Source: Lysobacteraceae bacterium (GTDB lineage: Bacteria; Pseudomonadota; Gammaproteobacteria; Xanthomonadales; Xanthomonadaceae). From it: DNA of 32,050 nt. Position 1 is the stretch's first letter; each line of letters begins with the position of its first letter. Location: positions 1 through 32,050 of the forward strand of contig JACSSF010000040.1 of the NCBI GenBank assembly GCA_014879375.1, in the 5' to 3' direction. Of this stretch, positions 19,190 to 27,528 are shown in pieces. Both the position numbers and the translations under genes were made by a program. The notes under the pieces were generated by a model. The model saw only the letters and a program-made list of their open reading frames with translations, had not been told where the DNA came from and searched no databases.

Positions 19190-19930
19190 ATGCAGATCGC
19201 CAGCGACTCCGCCTACGTCCTGCACGCGCGTGCGTGGCGCGAGACAAGCCTGCTGGTCGAGGTTCTGTGCGCCGACCACGGGCGGGTGGGACTGGTGGCG
19301 CGCGGCGTGTCCACGCCGAAACGGCATCCTTTGCGGGCGGCCCTGCAACCACTGCAATGCATTCGCCTTGAAGCCGTCCAGCGCGGCGAACTGGCGACCT
19401 TGCGCCATGCCGAAGCCATCGATGTCGCGCCGCGCTTGTCCGGCGAGGCGGCCTTGGCCGGCTTCTACTTGAACGAGCTGACCCTGCGTCTTGCCCCGCG
19501 TCTGGACCCGTTGCCCACGCTGCATGCCGCCTACGCGCGCACTCGCGGGCTGCTGGGTGAACCGGCACGTTCGCTTGCCTGGGCACTGCGTTGCTTTGAG
19601 CGCGATCTTCTGGACGCGATCGGTTTCGGTTTCGACTGGCATGTGGATGGAGATGGCGCGGCGATCGATCCGGCCGCGCGCTATCGCCTCGATCCCGAGC
19701 ACGGCCCGCGTCGGCTCCTGCATGACCGGGGCAGCCAGGATCGCAGTGATGCCACGACCGGCGCCGCCCTGCTGGCCCTGGCCGGCGACCATCCACCGGA
19801 CGACGAGGACCTGCTCAGCCTGCGCCGGCCGATGCGTGCCCTGTTGTCGCATCACCTGGGTAGTCGCGGCTTGAAGTCGTGGGAGATGGTCGCGCAGCTG
19901 CGACGCCTGCAATCCGAGCCGGGGGCTTGA
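19190..19930 (+). CDS. recO: DNA repair protein RecO
   Basis: [48 protein letters not shown]; directly downstream of era. Confidence 0.93.
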   Translation: MQIASDSAYVLHARAWRETSLLVEVLCADHGRVGLVARGVSTPKRHPLRAALQPLQCIRLEAVQRGELATLRHAEAIDVAPRLSGEAALAGFYLNELTLRLAPRLDPLPTLHAAYARTRGLLGEPARSLAWALRCFERDLLDAIGFGFDWHVDGDGAAIDPAARYRLDPEHGPRRLLHDRGSQDRSDATTGAALLALAGDHPPDDEDLLSLRRPMRALLSHHLGSRGLKSWEMVAQLRRLQSEPGA

Positions 19931-19946
19931 ACAAACGGTCAGCGCA

Positions 19947-20636
19947 TCATGCGCTCGCCGGCGCGGCAGCGATCACGTCCGCCACCGCCTCATCGAACTG
20001 CCTGCGCGTCTCACCATCCAGCGGGGCGGCGTGCAAGGCGTCGGCGGCGCGTTGCATGCGCGCCGCGCCGACAAAAGCGCAACTTGCCTTCAGTCGATGC
20101 AGCTCGTCCCGCGCCGCATCGCCATCGCCACGTGTGATGGCGGCAAGAATCGTGCGATGTTGCTTCGGCAGTTCCGCCAGGAAAAGCGATCGCAACGATG
20201 CCACCGCCTCCGCGTTGCCGCTGAGCGCACGCAACGCACTGTCGTCGTCCCACGCCGGCGGCGGTTCGGCATCGCCCAAGCACGCACGAATCACCGACTG
20301 CCACGCCTCCGGCGCCAGCGGCTTGCTGGCCACGGCGTCGAAACCGGCCACGCGCAAGGCCGCAAGGTCCTCCGGCTGCCGTGACGCGGTATGGGCCAGC
20401 GCGGGCGGGTGGGGCGAGGGCTGCGCCCGGTGCAGGCGAGACAACAATTCCGTGCCGCTGCCGTCGGGCAGGTGCGCATCGATCAACCAGGCGTCGTACC
20501 GATGGCGGTCGGCCAGTTGCATCGCCTGGCTGAGGCTGCCGGCGCAATCGACCTCGGCAGGCAGCGCGCGCGCGGCCTCGGCCAGGTAGATCTGGCTGAT
20601 CGGGTCGTCCTCGACCAGCAGAAGGCGTGGATTCAT
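19947..20636 (-). CDS. Receiver-Hpt phosphorelay protein (REC + histidine phosphotransfer domain, no kinase or DNA-binding domain)
   Basis: MNPRLLLVEDDPISQIYL (acidic pair), WLIDAHLPDGSG (phospho-Asp), AHTAS, ASKPLAP (Lys); Hpt site LHRLKASCAFVGA. Alternative in-frame ATG at 20651. Confidence 0.88.
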   Translation of the reverse strand: MNPRLLLVEDDPISQIYLAEAARALPAEVDCAGSLSQAMQLADRHRYDAWLIDAHLPDGSGTELLSRLHRAQPSPHPPALAHTASRQPEDLAALRVAGFDAVASKPLAPEAWQSVIRACLGDAEPPPAWDDDSALRALSGNAEAVASLRSLFLAELPKQHRTILAAITRGDGDAARDELHRLKASCAFVGAARMQRAADALHAAPLDGETRRQFDEAVADVIAAAPASA

Positions 20637-20656
20637 TCCGCCGTCGCGCATCGTCT

Positions 20657-20663
20657 TTATCCT
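20657..20663. promoter_or_regulatory. Overlapping divergent -10 elements (receiver-Hpt gene / ydbH)
   Basis: Plus-strand TATCCT (20658-20663) and minus-strand GATAAA (20662-20657), each 5-7 nt from an ATG. Confidence 0.4.
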
Positions 20664-20670
20664 CTGACGC

Positions 20671-22710
20671 ATGTTGCTCCGCATCCTACGCCCGTGTTGC
20701 TGGATCGTGCTTGGCCTTGCGGCCTGCGGGCCGGCATGGGCGCGGACGGCCGAAGCACGCATCGCCCGCGTCACCACCCCCGTCGCCACGCTGGAAGGCG
20801 TGCAAGTGCAACTCGCATGGCCGGCGGATGCCGCGCAGGGACAATTGACGATGCACATGCGGCAGGTGCGTGCGGCAGACCTTGGTTACCGCTTCCGCGA
20901 CCTGCAATGGCGCTGTCCGCTGCGGCGCCTGCCGCGTTCGGGCTGGGCCTGCGATGGCGTGATCGATGCGCCGGGCGCATCGCCGTTGCGCTTGTCGGTT
21001 CGCCTCGACGATGCAAGCACCGAGGCCTCGCTCGCGCGCGGGGCGTCGCGACTGGCCCTGCAACGCAGCACCGATACGCCGGACCTCACCCGCATCGACC
21101 TTACCCGTGTGCCGGTGCAGTGGGCGGCGGCCCTGGCCGCGCAAGCCCGGCCCGGCGGCCGTTTCAGCCAAGGTCGGCTGGATGGCCGGCTGGCGATCAC
21201 CACGCCACGCGATGGTGCGGTGCACGTACAGGGGCCGCTGGCACTGGCAGGCGGCGCGCTGCAATCGGATGACGGCAGCATCGTCGGCGAAAACCTCGAC
21301 GCCCACCTCGACATCGATTACCGCACGCACGAAGGCAGCAGCCAACTCGCGCTGGATGGCACCTTGGGCGGCGAAGCGTTGTTCGGCGAAACCTACCTGG
21401 GTCTGGCCGGACAGCCGGTCCGGTTGGCGCTGCGCGGGGAGACATCGCCGGGGCAGGGCTGGCGTTTTCCGCTGATCGAATGGCGCGATGGCGCGACCTT
21501 GCACGCACATGGCAGTGCCCGCGTTGGCGCGGATAACGCGCTTGCCGCGCTCGACCTGACCCTGGATGGCGGCGACGCCGCGGGCCTGCGTGACCGCTAC
21601 CTCAGCGCCTTGCTGGGCAAGTTCGGGATGAGCGATGTCGAGATCAGCGGGCAGTGGAATGGCCGCATCCGTTTGGCGGACGGTCGCCTGCAGCAGGCTT
21701 CGGCGACCCTGCACGATGTGGACCTGCATGACCCGCGCGAGCGTTTCATCCTGCGCGGGCTGGATGGCACCGTCGCGTTTTCGGCCGGGGCGTCGATGGC
21801 ATCGGAATTGCGCTGGCGACAGGCGCGCATGTACGGCCTCGACTTCGGCGAAACCCGCTTGCCCTTCGACAGCCGCGATGGCGCGCTGATGTTGCAGGAG
21901 AACGCGGTCGTGCCGCTGTTCGGCGGACGCACGCTGATCCACGACCTGCGTATCGTGCCGCCGAATGATGCCGCCGGCCTGCAGATGGATTTCGGCCTGA
22001 CGCTTGAGGCGGTGGACGTGGGCGCGATGGCCAAGGCCTTCGGCCTGCCGGCGTTCCGCGGCGAATTGAACGGCGAGATCCCGCACGCGCGCTACGCCGA
22101 CGACCAGCTCACCTTCGATGGTGGCCTCAGCCTTGGTGTGTTCGATGGCGCGGTGCAGATCACCCGGCTGGCGATGGAGCGGCCGTTCGGGACCGCGCCG
22201 ACGCTTTCAGCCGACATCGACATCAGCGACGTCGACCTGCTGCGCCTGACCGAGGTGTTCGACTTCGGCAGCATCACCGGGCGGTTGGACGGCTACATCC
22301 ACGGATTGCGGCTGGTGGACTGGACGCCGGTGCGCTTCGACGCGGCCTTCGCTACCGATCGCAAGCCCGGCGTGCGCCAGCGCATCAGCCAGCGCGCGGT
22401 GCAGAACATCTCCAGCGTGGGTGATGCCAGCTTCGTGTCCAGCCTGCAGGGGCAGCTGATCGGCCTGTTCGACGACTTCGGCTACAGCCGCCTCGGCATC
22501 CGTTGCCAGCTGAACAACGAGGTATGCCTGATGGGCGGCCTGGGTGACCTCGACACCCCGCGTTCAGATTCGTCCGGCTTTACTATCGTGGAAGGTGCCG
22601 GCCTGCCGCGCCTGACCGTCGTCGGCTACAACCGCCGGGTCGACTGGCCTACGCTGGTGGAGCGGATGAAGGCGGTCGGCAAGGGCGACGTGAAGCCGGT
22701 CATCGATTGA
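20671..22710 (+). CDS. YdbH-like AsmA-type intermembrane phospholipid transport protein
   Basis: N-terminal signal/anchor; repetitive beta-rich AsmA-like body; C-terminal ITGRLDGYIHGLRLVDWTPVRFDAAFAT...RISQRAVQNISSVG...IVEGAGLPRLTVVGYNRRVDWPTLVERM, typical of the YdbH family. Confidence 0.85.
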   Translation: MLLRILRPCCWIVLGLAACGPAWARTAEARIARVTTPVATLEGVQVQLAWPADAAQGQLTMHMRQVRAADLGYRFRDLQWRCPLRRLPRSGWACDGVIDAPGASPLRLSVRLDDASTEASLARGASRLALQRSTDTPDLTRIDLTRVPVQWAAALAAQARPGGRFSQGRLDGRLAITTPRDGAVHVQGPLALAGGALQSDDGSIVGENLDAHLDIDYRTHEGSSQLALDGTLGGEALFGETYLGLAGQPVRLALRGETSPGQGWRFPLIEWRDGATLHAHGSARVGADNALAALDLTLDGGDAAGLRDRYLSALLGKFGMSDVEISGQWNGRIRLADGRLQQASATLHDVDLHDPRERFILRGLDGTVAFSAGASMASELRWRQARMYGLDFGETRLPFDSRDGALMLQENAVVPLFGGRTLIHDLRIVPPNDAAGLQMDFGLTLEAVDVGAMAKAFGLPAFRGELNGEIPHARYADDQLTFDGGLSLGVFDGAVQITRLAMERPFGTAPTLSADIDISDVDLLRLTEVFDFGSITGRLDGYIHGLRLVDWTPVRFDAAFATDRKPGVRQRISQRAVQNISSVGDASFVSSLQGQLIGLFDDFGYSRLGIRCQLNNEVCLMGGLGDLDTPRSDSSGFTIVEGAGLPRLTVVGYNRRVDWPTLVERMKAVGKGDVKPVID

Positions 22711-22729
22711 CCAAGGGAGAACACTGCAC

Positions 22730-23326
22730 ATGGCGATGAAACACTGGATGCCGCTGCCTGCCGCGCTCGCGCTGGCTGCCTGCGTCACCATCAATGTCTA
22801 CTTCCCGGCCGCCGAGGCCAAGGAAGCGGCCAAGGAATTCGTCGACAAGGTGATCGGCGAGGACGGCCAGCCGGTGCCGCAAACGGAGAAATCCGGTGGC
22901 GGAATGGCGATGTTGCATCGTCGCGTGGACCTGTGGTCGGTGCTCGGCGTCGGTAGCGCCTACGCGCAGGCCACGCCCGACATCACCATCAACACCCCCG
23001 CCATCCGCGCGATCCAGTCCTCGATGGAGCAGCGTTTCAACAGCACGTTGCGCGCGGGTTTCGATGCCGGCGCACTCGGCTTCAGCAGCGATGGCCTGGT
23101 CACCGTGCGTGACGCCTCGAAGCTGCCGTTGAAGGATCGCGTGGCAATCAACAGTGCCGTCGCCGACGACAACCGCGACCGCAAGGCGCTCTACCGCGAA
23201 GTGGCGGTGGCCAATGGCCATCCCGAGTGGGAAGGGCAGATCCGCGACGTCTTCGCGCGCCAGTGGGTCGACAGCGCTCGCAGCGGCTGGTGGTATCAGT
23301 CGGGCGGCAGCTGGAAACAGAAATAA
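22730..23326 (+). CDS. Lipoprotein with YnbE-like N-terminus and YdbL/DUF1318-like C-terminus
   Basis: Lipobox LAAC at residues 15-18 followed by VTINVYFPAAEAKEAAKEFVDKVIGE; C-terminus IRAIQ...GALGFSSDGLVTVRDASKLPLKDR...DNRDRKALYREVAVANGHPEWEGQIRDVFARQWVDSARSGWWYQ resembles DUF1318; follows the ydbH homologue by 19 nt. Confidence 0.8.
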   Translation: MAMKHWMPLPAALALAACVTINVYFPAAEAKEAAKEFVDKVIGEDGQPVPQTEKSGGGMAMLHRRVDLWSVLGVGSAYAQATPDITINTPAIRAIQSSMEQRFNSTLRAGFDAGALGFSSDGLVTVRDASKLPLKDRVAINSAVADDNRDRKALYREVAVANGHPEWEGQIRDVFARQWVDSARSGWWYQSGGSWKQK

Positions 23327-23345
23327 CCCATTTGAGGAGTCCCCC

Positions 23346-23714
23346 ATGACCCTGACCAAGACCGCGGGCGCCTTCGCGCTTGGCACCATCATGTTTGCGA
23401 CCAGTGCAGCGCAGGCTGCAGTTGGTGCTGGCCAACAGGCCAGCCAGTGTTTTGTCATCTACAAGATGGCGGCGGCCGCGCCCGCCAATGCCGCGCACAA
23501 GGACGAGATCGCCAAGCTGGGCGGCCTGATGTCGCGCACCATGCAGGATGCGAAGGTGAGCAAGGCCCAGTTCGATGACTGGACCGGCGACTTGCTGACC
23601 CGCATCGGCTCCAAGGACAAGCCGAACAAGTCCGTGCTGGACAAGGAAATCCAGGCCTGCAACGCCTTCGCCAAGCAGCGGTACGCGCACTACACCGCGA
23701 CGGCAGGGAAATAG
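23346..23714 (+). CDS. Small secreted hypothetical protein
   Basis: Signal peptide MTLTKTAGAFALGTIMFATSAAQAA; two cysteines (SQCFVIYK, QACNAFAKQRY); GAGGAG SD at 23334-23339; co-directional with the ydbH-type operon and ahead of a terminator. Confidence 0.75.
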   Translation: MTLTKTAGAFALGTIMFATSAAQAAVGAGQQASQCFVIYKMAAAAPANAAHKDEIAKLGGLMSRTMQDAKVSKAQFDDWTGDLLTRIGSKDKPNKSVLDKEIQACNAFAKQRYAHYTATAGK

Positions 23715-23735
23715 GCCGCACTGCGGCAGCTGGGC

Positions 23736-23768
23736 AAGGGGCGTGCGAAAATGCACGCCCTTTCGTTT
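23736..23768 (+). terminator. Rho-independent terminator
   Basis: AAGGGGCGTGC-GAAAAT-GCACGCCCTTT (11-bp stem with one G-U) followed by TTTCGTTT. Confidence 0.85.
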
Positions 23769-23779
23769 CCGGGCTTTCC

Positions 23780-25111
23780 GTGGCACGCATCGACCAGACG
23801 CCTTTCCAGGCCCACATCCTCGACCTCAGCCACGATGGCCGCGGCGTCGCCCGGCGCGAAGGCGGCACTCACGAGGGCAAGACCGTGTTCGTCTCCGGCG
23901 CGCTGCCGGGCGAGACGGTGATGGCGCAGCAGACCGCCCGTTCGCGCAGTTTCGATGAAGCGAAGACGCTGGAGGTGCTGGAAGCCTCGCCTGATCGCGT
24001 CACGCCGCGCTGCCCGCATTTCGGCATCTGCGGTGGCTGCGTGCTTCAGCATCTGGCCGAAGACAAGCAGATCCACGCCAAGCAGCGCGTGCTGATGGAA
24101 AACCTTGAGCGGATCGGCCACGTCACCCCGCAAGCGGTGTTGCCGCCGTTGGTGGATGCCGCCTGGGGCTATCGCCGCAAGGGGCGTTTCTCGGTGCGCC
24201 GGGTCGAGAAGAAGGACAAGACGCTGGTCGGGTTCCGCGAGCAGGACCCGCGTTTCGTGGCCGACATCGGCGAATGCCACACGGTGGTGCCGGAGATCGG
24301 CTTCAAGATCGCCGCGCTCTCCAGCCTGGTCGATTCGATGGATGCGCGGCGCGTGCTGCCGCAGATCGAGTTCATCGCAGGTGACGAGACACGCGCACTG
24401 GTCTTCCGCCACCTCGAACCCCTGTCCGAAGGTGACCTGCAGAAGCTGCGTGATTTCACCGCCGCCGAGGGCTTCGCCATCTACTTGCAGCCCAAGGGCC
24501 TGGATTCGGTGCACACGCTTGATGACGCGCCGCCGCCCAAGCTCTCGTTCCGCCTGGCGCCTTGGGACGTTGAATTGCTGTTCCGCCCGCTGGACTTCAT
24601 CCAGGTCAATGGCGGACTCAACGAAAAAATGATCGCGCGCACGTTGGAGTTGCTCGACGTGCAGCCCGGCGAGCGCGTGCTGGATCTGTTCTGCGGCCTC
24701 GGCAACTTCACCTTACCGCTCGCCCGCACCGCCGCGGAGGTGGTGGGTGTGGAGGGCGATGCGGGCCTCGTCGCGCGGGCGCGACAGAATGCCGAGCACA
24801 ACGGCCTCGCCAACGCCGAGTTCCACATGGCCGATCTCACCACCGACCTGCGCCAGGAGCGCTGGTTCAAGCAGGGCTTCGACAAGCTGCTGCTGGACCC
24901 GGCGCGCGCCGGTGCGCTGGAGGTGCTCAAGCAGATCCCGCTTGAGGGTATCCAGCGTATCGTCTACGTCAGCTGCCATCCGGGCTCATTGGCGCGCGAT
25001 GCCGGCTATCTGGTCAACGAGCGTGGCTGGAAGCTCAAGAGCGCAGGCGTAATGGACATGTTCCCGCACACCGCGCACGTGGAATCCATCGCGGTATTCG
25101 AACGGAGTTGA
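23780..25111 (+). CDS. rlmD: 23S rRNA (uracil(1939)-C(5))-methyltransferase RlmD
   Basis: TRAM domain ILDLSHDGRGVAR; Fe-S cysteines CPHFGICGGCVLQHL; SAM motif VLDLFCGLGNFTLPLA; LLLDPARAGA; IVYVSCHPGSLARD; GTG start. Confidence 0.96.
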   Translation: MARIDQTPFQAHILDLSHDGRGVARREGGTHEGKTVFVSGALPGETVMAQQTARSRSFDEAKTLEVLEASPDRVTPRCPHFGICGGCVLQHLAEDKQIHAKQRVLMENLERIGHVTPQAVLPPLVDAAWGYRRKGRFSVRRVEKKDKTLVGFREQDPRFVADIGECHTVVPEIGFKIAALSSLVDSMDARRVLPQIEFIAGDETRALVFRHLEPLSEGDLQKLRDFTAAEGFAIYLQPKGLDSVHTLDDAPPPKLSFRLAPWDVELLFRPLDFIQVNGGLNEKMIARTLELLDVQPGERVLDLFCGLGNFTLPLARTAAEVVGVEGDAGLVARARQNAEHNGLANAEFHMADLTTDLRQERWFKQGFDKLLLDPARAGALEVLKQIPLEGIQRIVYVSCHPGSLARDAGYLVNERGWKLKSAGVMDMFPHTAHVESIAVFERS

Positions 25112-25114
25112 GCC

Positions 25115-25624
25115 ATGGCCATCGAGATCGAACGCAAGTTCCTGGTCGCCGCAGATTCGTGGCGTGCCCGCGCGCATCGCAGCGTGGAAATGGCGCAGGG
25201 GTATTTGAATGATGCCGAATCGGTGGTGCTCGGGCGCCAGAACGCATCGGTACGGGTGCGACTGGAAGGCGACGAGGCCAGGCTCAACATCAAGTCGCGC
25301 GAGATGGGCGCGGCGCGGCAGGAGTTCGATTACCGCATCCCCGTCGAGGATGCCCGCGCGTTGCTCGCCTTGTGCGTCGGCGGCACGGTGGTCAAGCGCC
25401 GCCATTACGTGCTGAACGAAGGCCATGAATGGGAGGTCGACGAGTTCTTCGGTGATAACGCCGGGCTGATCGTCGCCGAGCTGGAACTGGGCAGCCTAGA
25501 TGAAACCTTCGACCTGCCGTCATGGGCGGGGCCCGAAGTCACCCACCTGCAGCGTTACTACAACCTCAACCTCGCCTCGCATCCGTTCTCGCGCTGGAGT
25601 GCGGAGGAACGCGAGGAAGCTTGA
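25115..25624 (+). CDS. CYTH domain protein (inorganic triphosphatase type)
   Basis: MAIEIERKFLV (ExExK), AQGYLNDAE, VRVRLEGDEARLNIKSRE, WEVDEFFGDNAGLIVAELEL. Confidence 0.93.
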   Translation: MAIEIERKFLVAADSWRARAHRSVEMAQGYLNDAESVVLGRQNASVRVRLEGDEARLNIKSREMGAARQEFDYRIPVEDARALLALCVGGTVVKRRHYVLNEGHEWEVDEFFGDNAGLIVAELELGSLDETFDLPSWAGPEVTHLQRYYNLNLASHPFSRWSAEEREEA

Positions 25625-25656
25625 TTCCACCTGCGATTGGCCCCACCTTGGGCGTC

Positions 25657-26379
25657 ATGGACACGAAAAAAGAACCGTTGCGCGTCGATGTCTGGTCGGA
25701 CGTGGTCTGTCCGTGGTGCTGGATCGGCAAGGGTCGCCTGCGCGAGGCGCTGAAAGCCGAAGGCGCTCCCGAGGTCGACATCCACTGGCATCCCTTCCTG
25801 CTGGATCCGGACATCGCGGTCGATGCCGCGCCGGTGCCGCTGCGCGAAGCCTACGAGAAGAAATTCGGCGGCGCCGACAAGGTCGAGCAGATCCTCGGCC
25901 ACACCCAGAGCACCGCGCAAGCCGAAGGCCTACCGATGGATTTCAGCCGCGGCCAGGTGCGCGCCAGTACCCGCGATGCACATCGCCTGATGCTGCTTGC
26001 CGCGCATGAAGGGGTGGCCGATGAAGTGGGCGAGGCGTTGTTCCGCGCGCATTTCGCCGAAGGCCGCAACATCGCCGATCACCACGTGCTGGCCGATGTC
26101 GGCGCGTCTGCCGGGATCGATCGCCAGGCGGCGCTCGATTTCCTCGTCTCCGATGCCGGCAAGCAGGAAGTCGAGGCCGAGATCGCGCAGGCGCACAACC
26201 TCGGCATCCGCGCGGTGCCGACTTTCGTCTTCGACGGCCAGCTGGCGGTGCAGGGCGCGCAGCCGCCGGCATTGTTCGCCGAGATCTTCCAGAAGCTGGG
26301 CCATGCGGCGCCGGCCACACCCGAGGCAGGCAAGGACGAAGCGGCGGCCTGCGGGCCGGAGGGTTGCAGCATCGACTAG
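25657..26379 (+). CDS. DsbA family / FrnE-type oxidoreductase
   Basis: RVDVWSDVVCPWCWIGKGRL (CPWC), HWHPFLLDPDI, RAVPTFVFDGQLAVQGAQP. Confidence 0.93.
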   Translation: MDTKKEPLRVDVWSDVVCPWCWIGKGRLREALKAEGAPEVDIHWHPFLLDPDIAVDAAPVPLREAYEKKFGGADKVEQILGHTQSTAQAEGLPMDFSRGQVRASTRDAHRLMLLAAHEGVADEVGEALFRAHFAEGRNIADHHVLADVGASAGIDRQAALDFLVSDAGKQEVEAEIAQAHNLGIRAVPTFVFDGQLAVQGAQPPALFAEIFQKLGHAAPATPEAGKDEAAACGPEGCSID

Positions 26380-26430
26380 CCTCAGCTGGATGCGGCTTCA
26401 TGCCGCGCCCCGCGCTTTGAGCGACAATGC

Positions 26431-26456
26431 AAGGCCGCGCACCCCGCGGCCTTTTT
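26431..26456 (+). terminator. Rho-independent terminator
   Basis: AAGGCCGCG-CACCC-CGCGGCCTT + TTT: 9-bp perfect stem, 5-nt loop, T-run. Confidence 0.9.
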
Positions 26457-26475
26457 CATTGCCATGAGGATTCCC

Positions 26476-27528
26476 ATGCTGGTCATCGGCATCGCCGGAC
26501 ACGAACTGAGGGCGCAGGAGCGCGAATGGTTGCAGCACGATGCCTGTGCCGGCGTGATCCTGTTTAGCCGCAACTTCGCCAGCAAGACGCAGGTGGCGGA
26601 GCTGACGCAGGCCATCCGCGAGGCCGCGCCGCGCCCGCAATTGCTGTGCGTGGATCAGGAAGGCGGCCGCGTGCAGCGTTTCCGCGAGGGCTACAGCGAC
26701 CTGCCGGCGTTGCAAGGTTTCGACCAGCTGCATGCGAAGGATCGCGGCGCGGCGCTTGATCTCGCCCGCGAACACGCGTGGCTGATGGCGAGCGAAATCC
26801 GCGCGACCGGCATCGACCTCAGCTTCGCGCCGGTGGTGGACCTTGGGCGTGGCAATCGCGCGATCGGCAACCGCGCGTTCTCGGCGGACCCGAACGTCGT
26901 CGCCGATTTCACCTGCGCCTATGTCGAGGGGATGCACGATGCCGGCATGGCGGCGACGCTCAAGCATTTTCCCGGGCATGGATCAGTGTTGGAAGACACC
27001 CATTTCGACGAGGCGGTGGATGATCGCTCGCTGGACGAGATCCGCGCGCTGGATCTGGTGCCGTTCGCGGCCGGCATCGATGCCGGCGCCGATGCGGTGA
27101 TGATGGCGCACGTGGTGTATCCGCAAGTCGCGCCCGAGCCGGCGGGTTATTCCCGGCGCTGGATCCAGGACATCCTGCGCGGCGACATGGGTTTCCGCGG
27201 CGTGGTGTTCTCCGACGACATCGGCATGGCGGCGGCGTTCTCCGCCGGCGGGGTGAAGGCGCGCATCGATGATCACCTGGATGCCGGCTGCGACGTGGTG
27301 CTGGTCAGCCACTCGGAGATGGTGGCCGAGTCATTGGCGGCGGTCGAAGGACGCAAGAGCAATACCGCGGCGCTCACCGGCTTGATCGGTCGTGGTCCGC
27401 TAGGTTGGGACGCATTGCTGGCCGATGCACGCTACGGGCGCGCGCAGGGTGACCTGGCCCGTGAACTGGGAAGCATCGCCACTTCCACGGGTTATTCCCG
27501 TGCCTTTGACGTGGGAGATGTCGCATGA
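26476..27528 (+). CDS. nagZ: Beta-N-acetylhexosaminidase NagZ
   Basis: MLVIGIAGHELRAQEREWL, LLCVDQEGGRVQRF, ATLKHFPGHGSVLEDTH, GFRGVVFSDDIGMAAA. ATG 26476 preceded by AGGA; ORF-track start 26464 lies 4 codons upstream. Confidence 0.96.
   Translation: MLVIGIAGHELRAQEREWLQHDACAGVILFSRNFASKTQVAELTQAIREAAPRPQLLCVDQEGGRVQRFREGYSDLPALQGFDQLHAKDRGAALDLAREHAWLMASEIRATGIDLSFAPVVDLGRGNRAIGNRAFSADPNVVADFTCAYVEGMHDAGMAATLKHFPGHGSVLEDTHFDEAVDDRSLDEIRALDLVPFAAGIDAGADAVMMAHVVYPQVAPEPAGYSRRWIQDILRGDMGFRGVVFSDDIGMAAAFSAGGVKARIDDHLDAGCDVVLVSHSEMVAESLAAVEGRKSNTAALTGLIGRGPLGWDALLADARYGRAQGDLARELGSIATSTGYSRAFDVGDVA

Noticed and set aside
17688-19796. 702-aa minus-strand ORF antisense to rnc-era-recO
   Set aside because: Arg/Ala/His/Pro-rich with no domain motif; antisense to three conserved genes.
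20686-22086. 466-aa minus-strand ORF antisense to the ydbH homologue
   Set aside because: Gln/Arg/His-rich antisense frame without motifs; the plus strand carries a YdbH-family protein.
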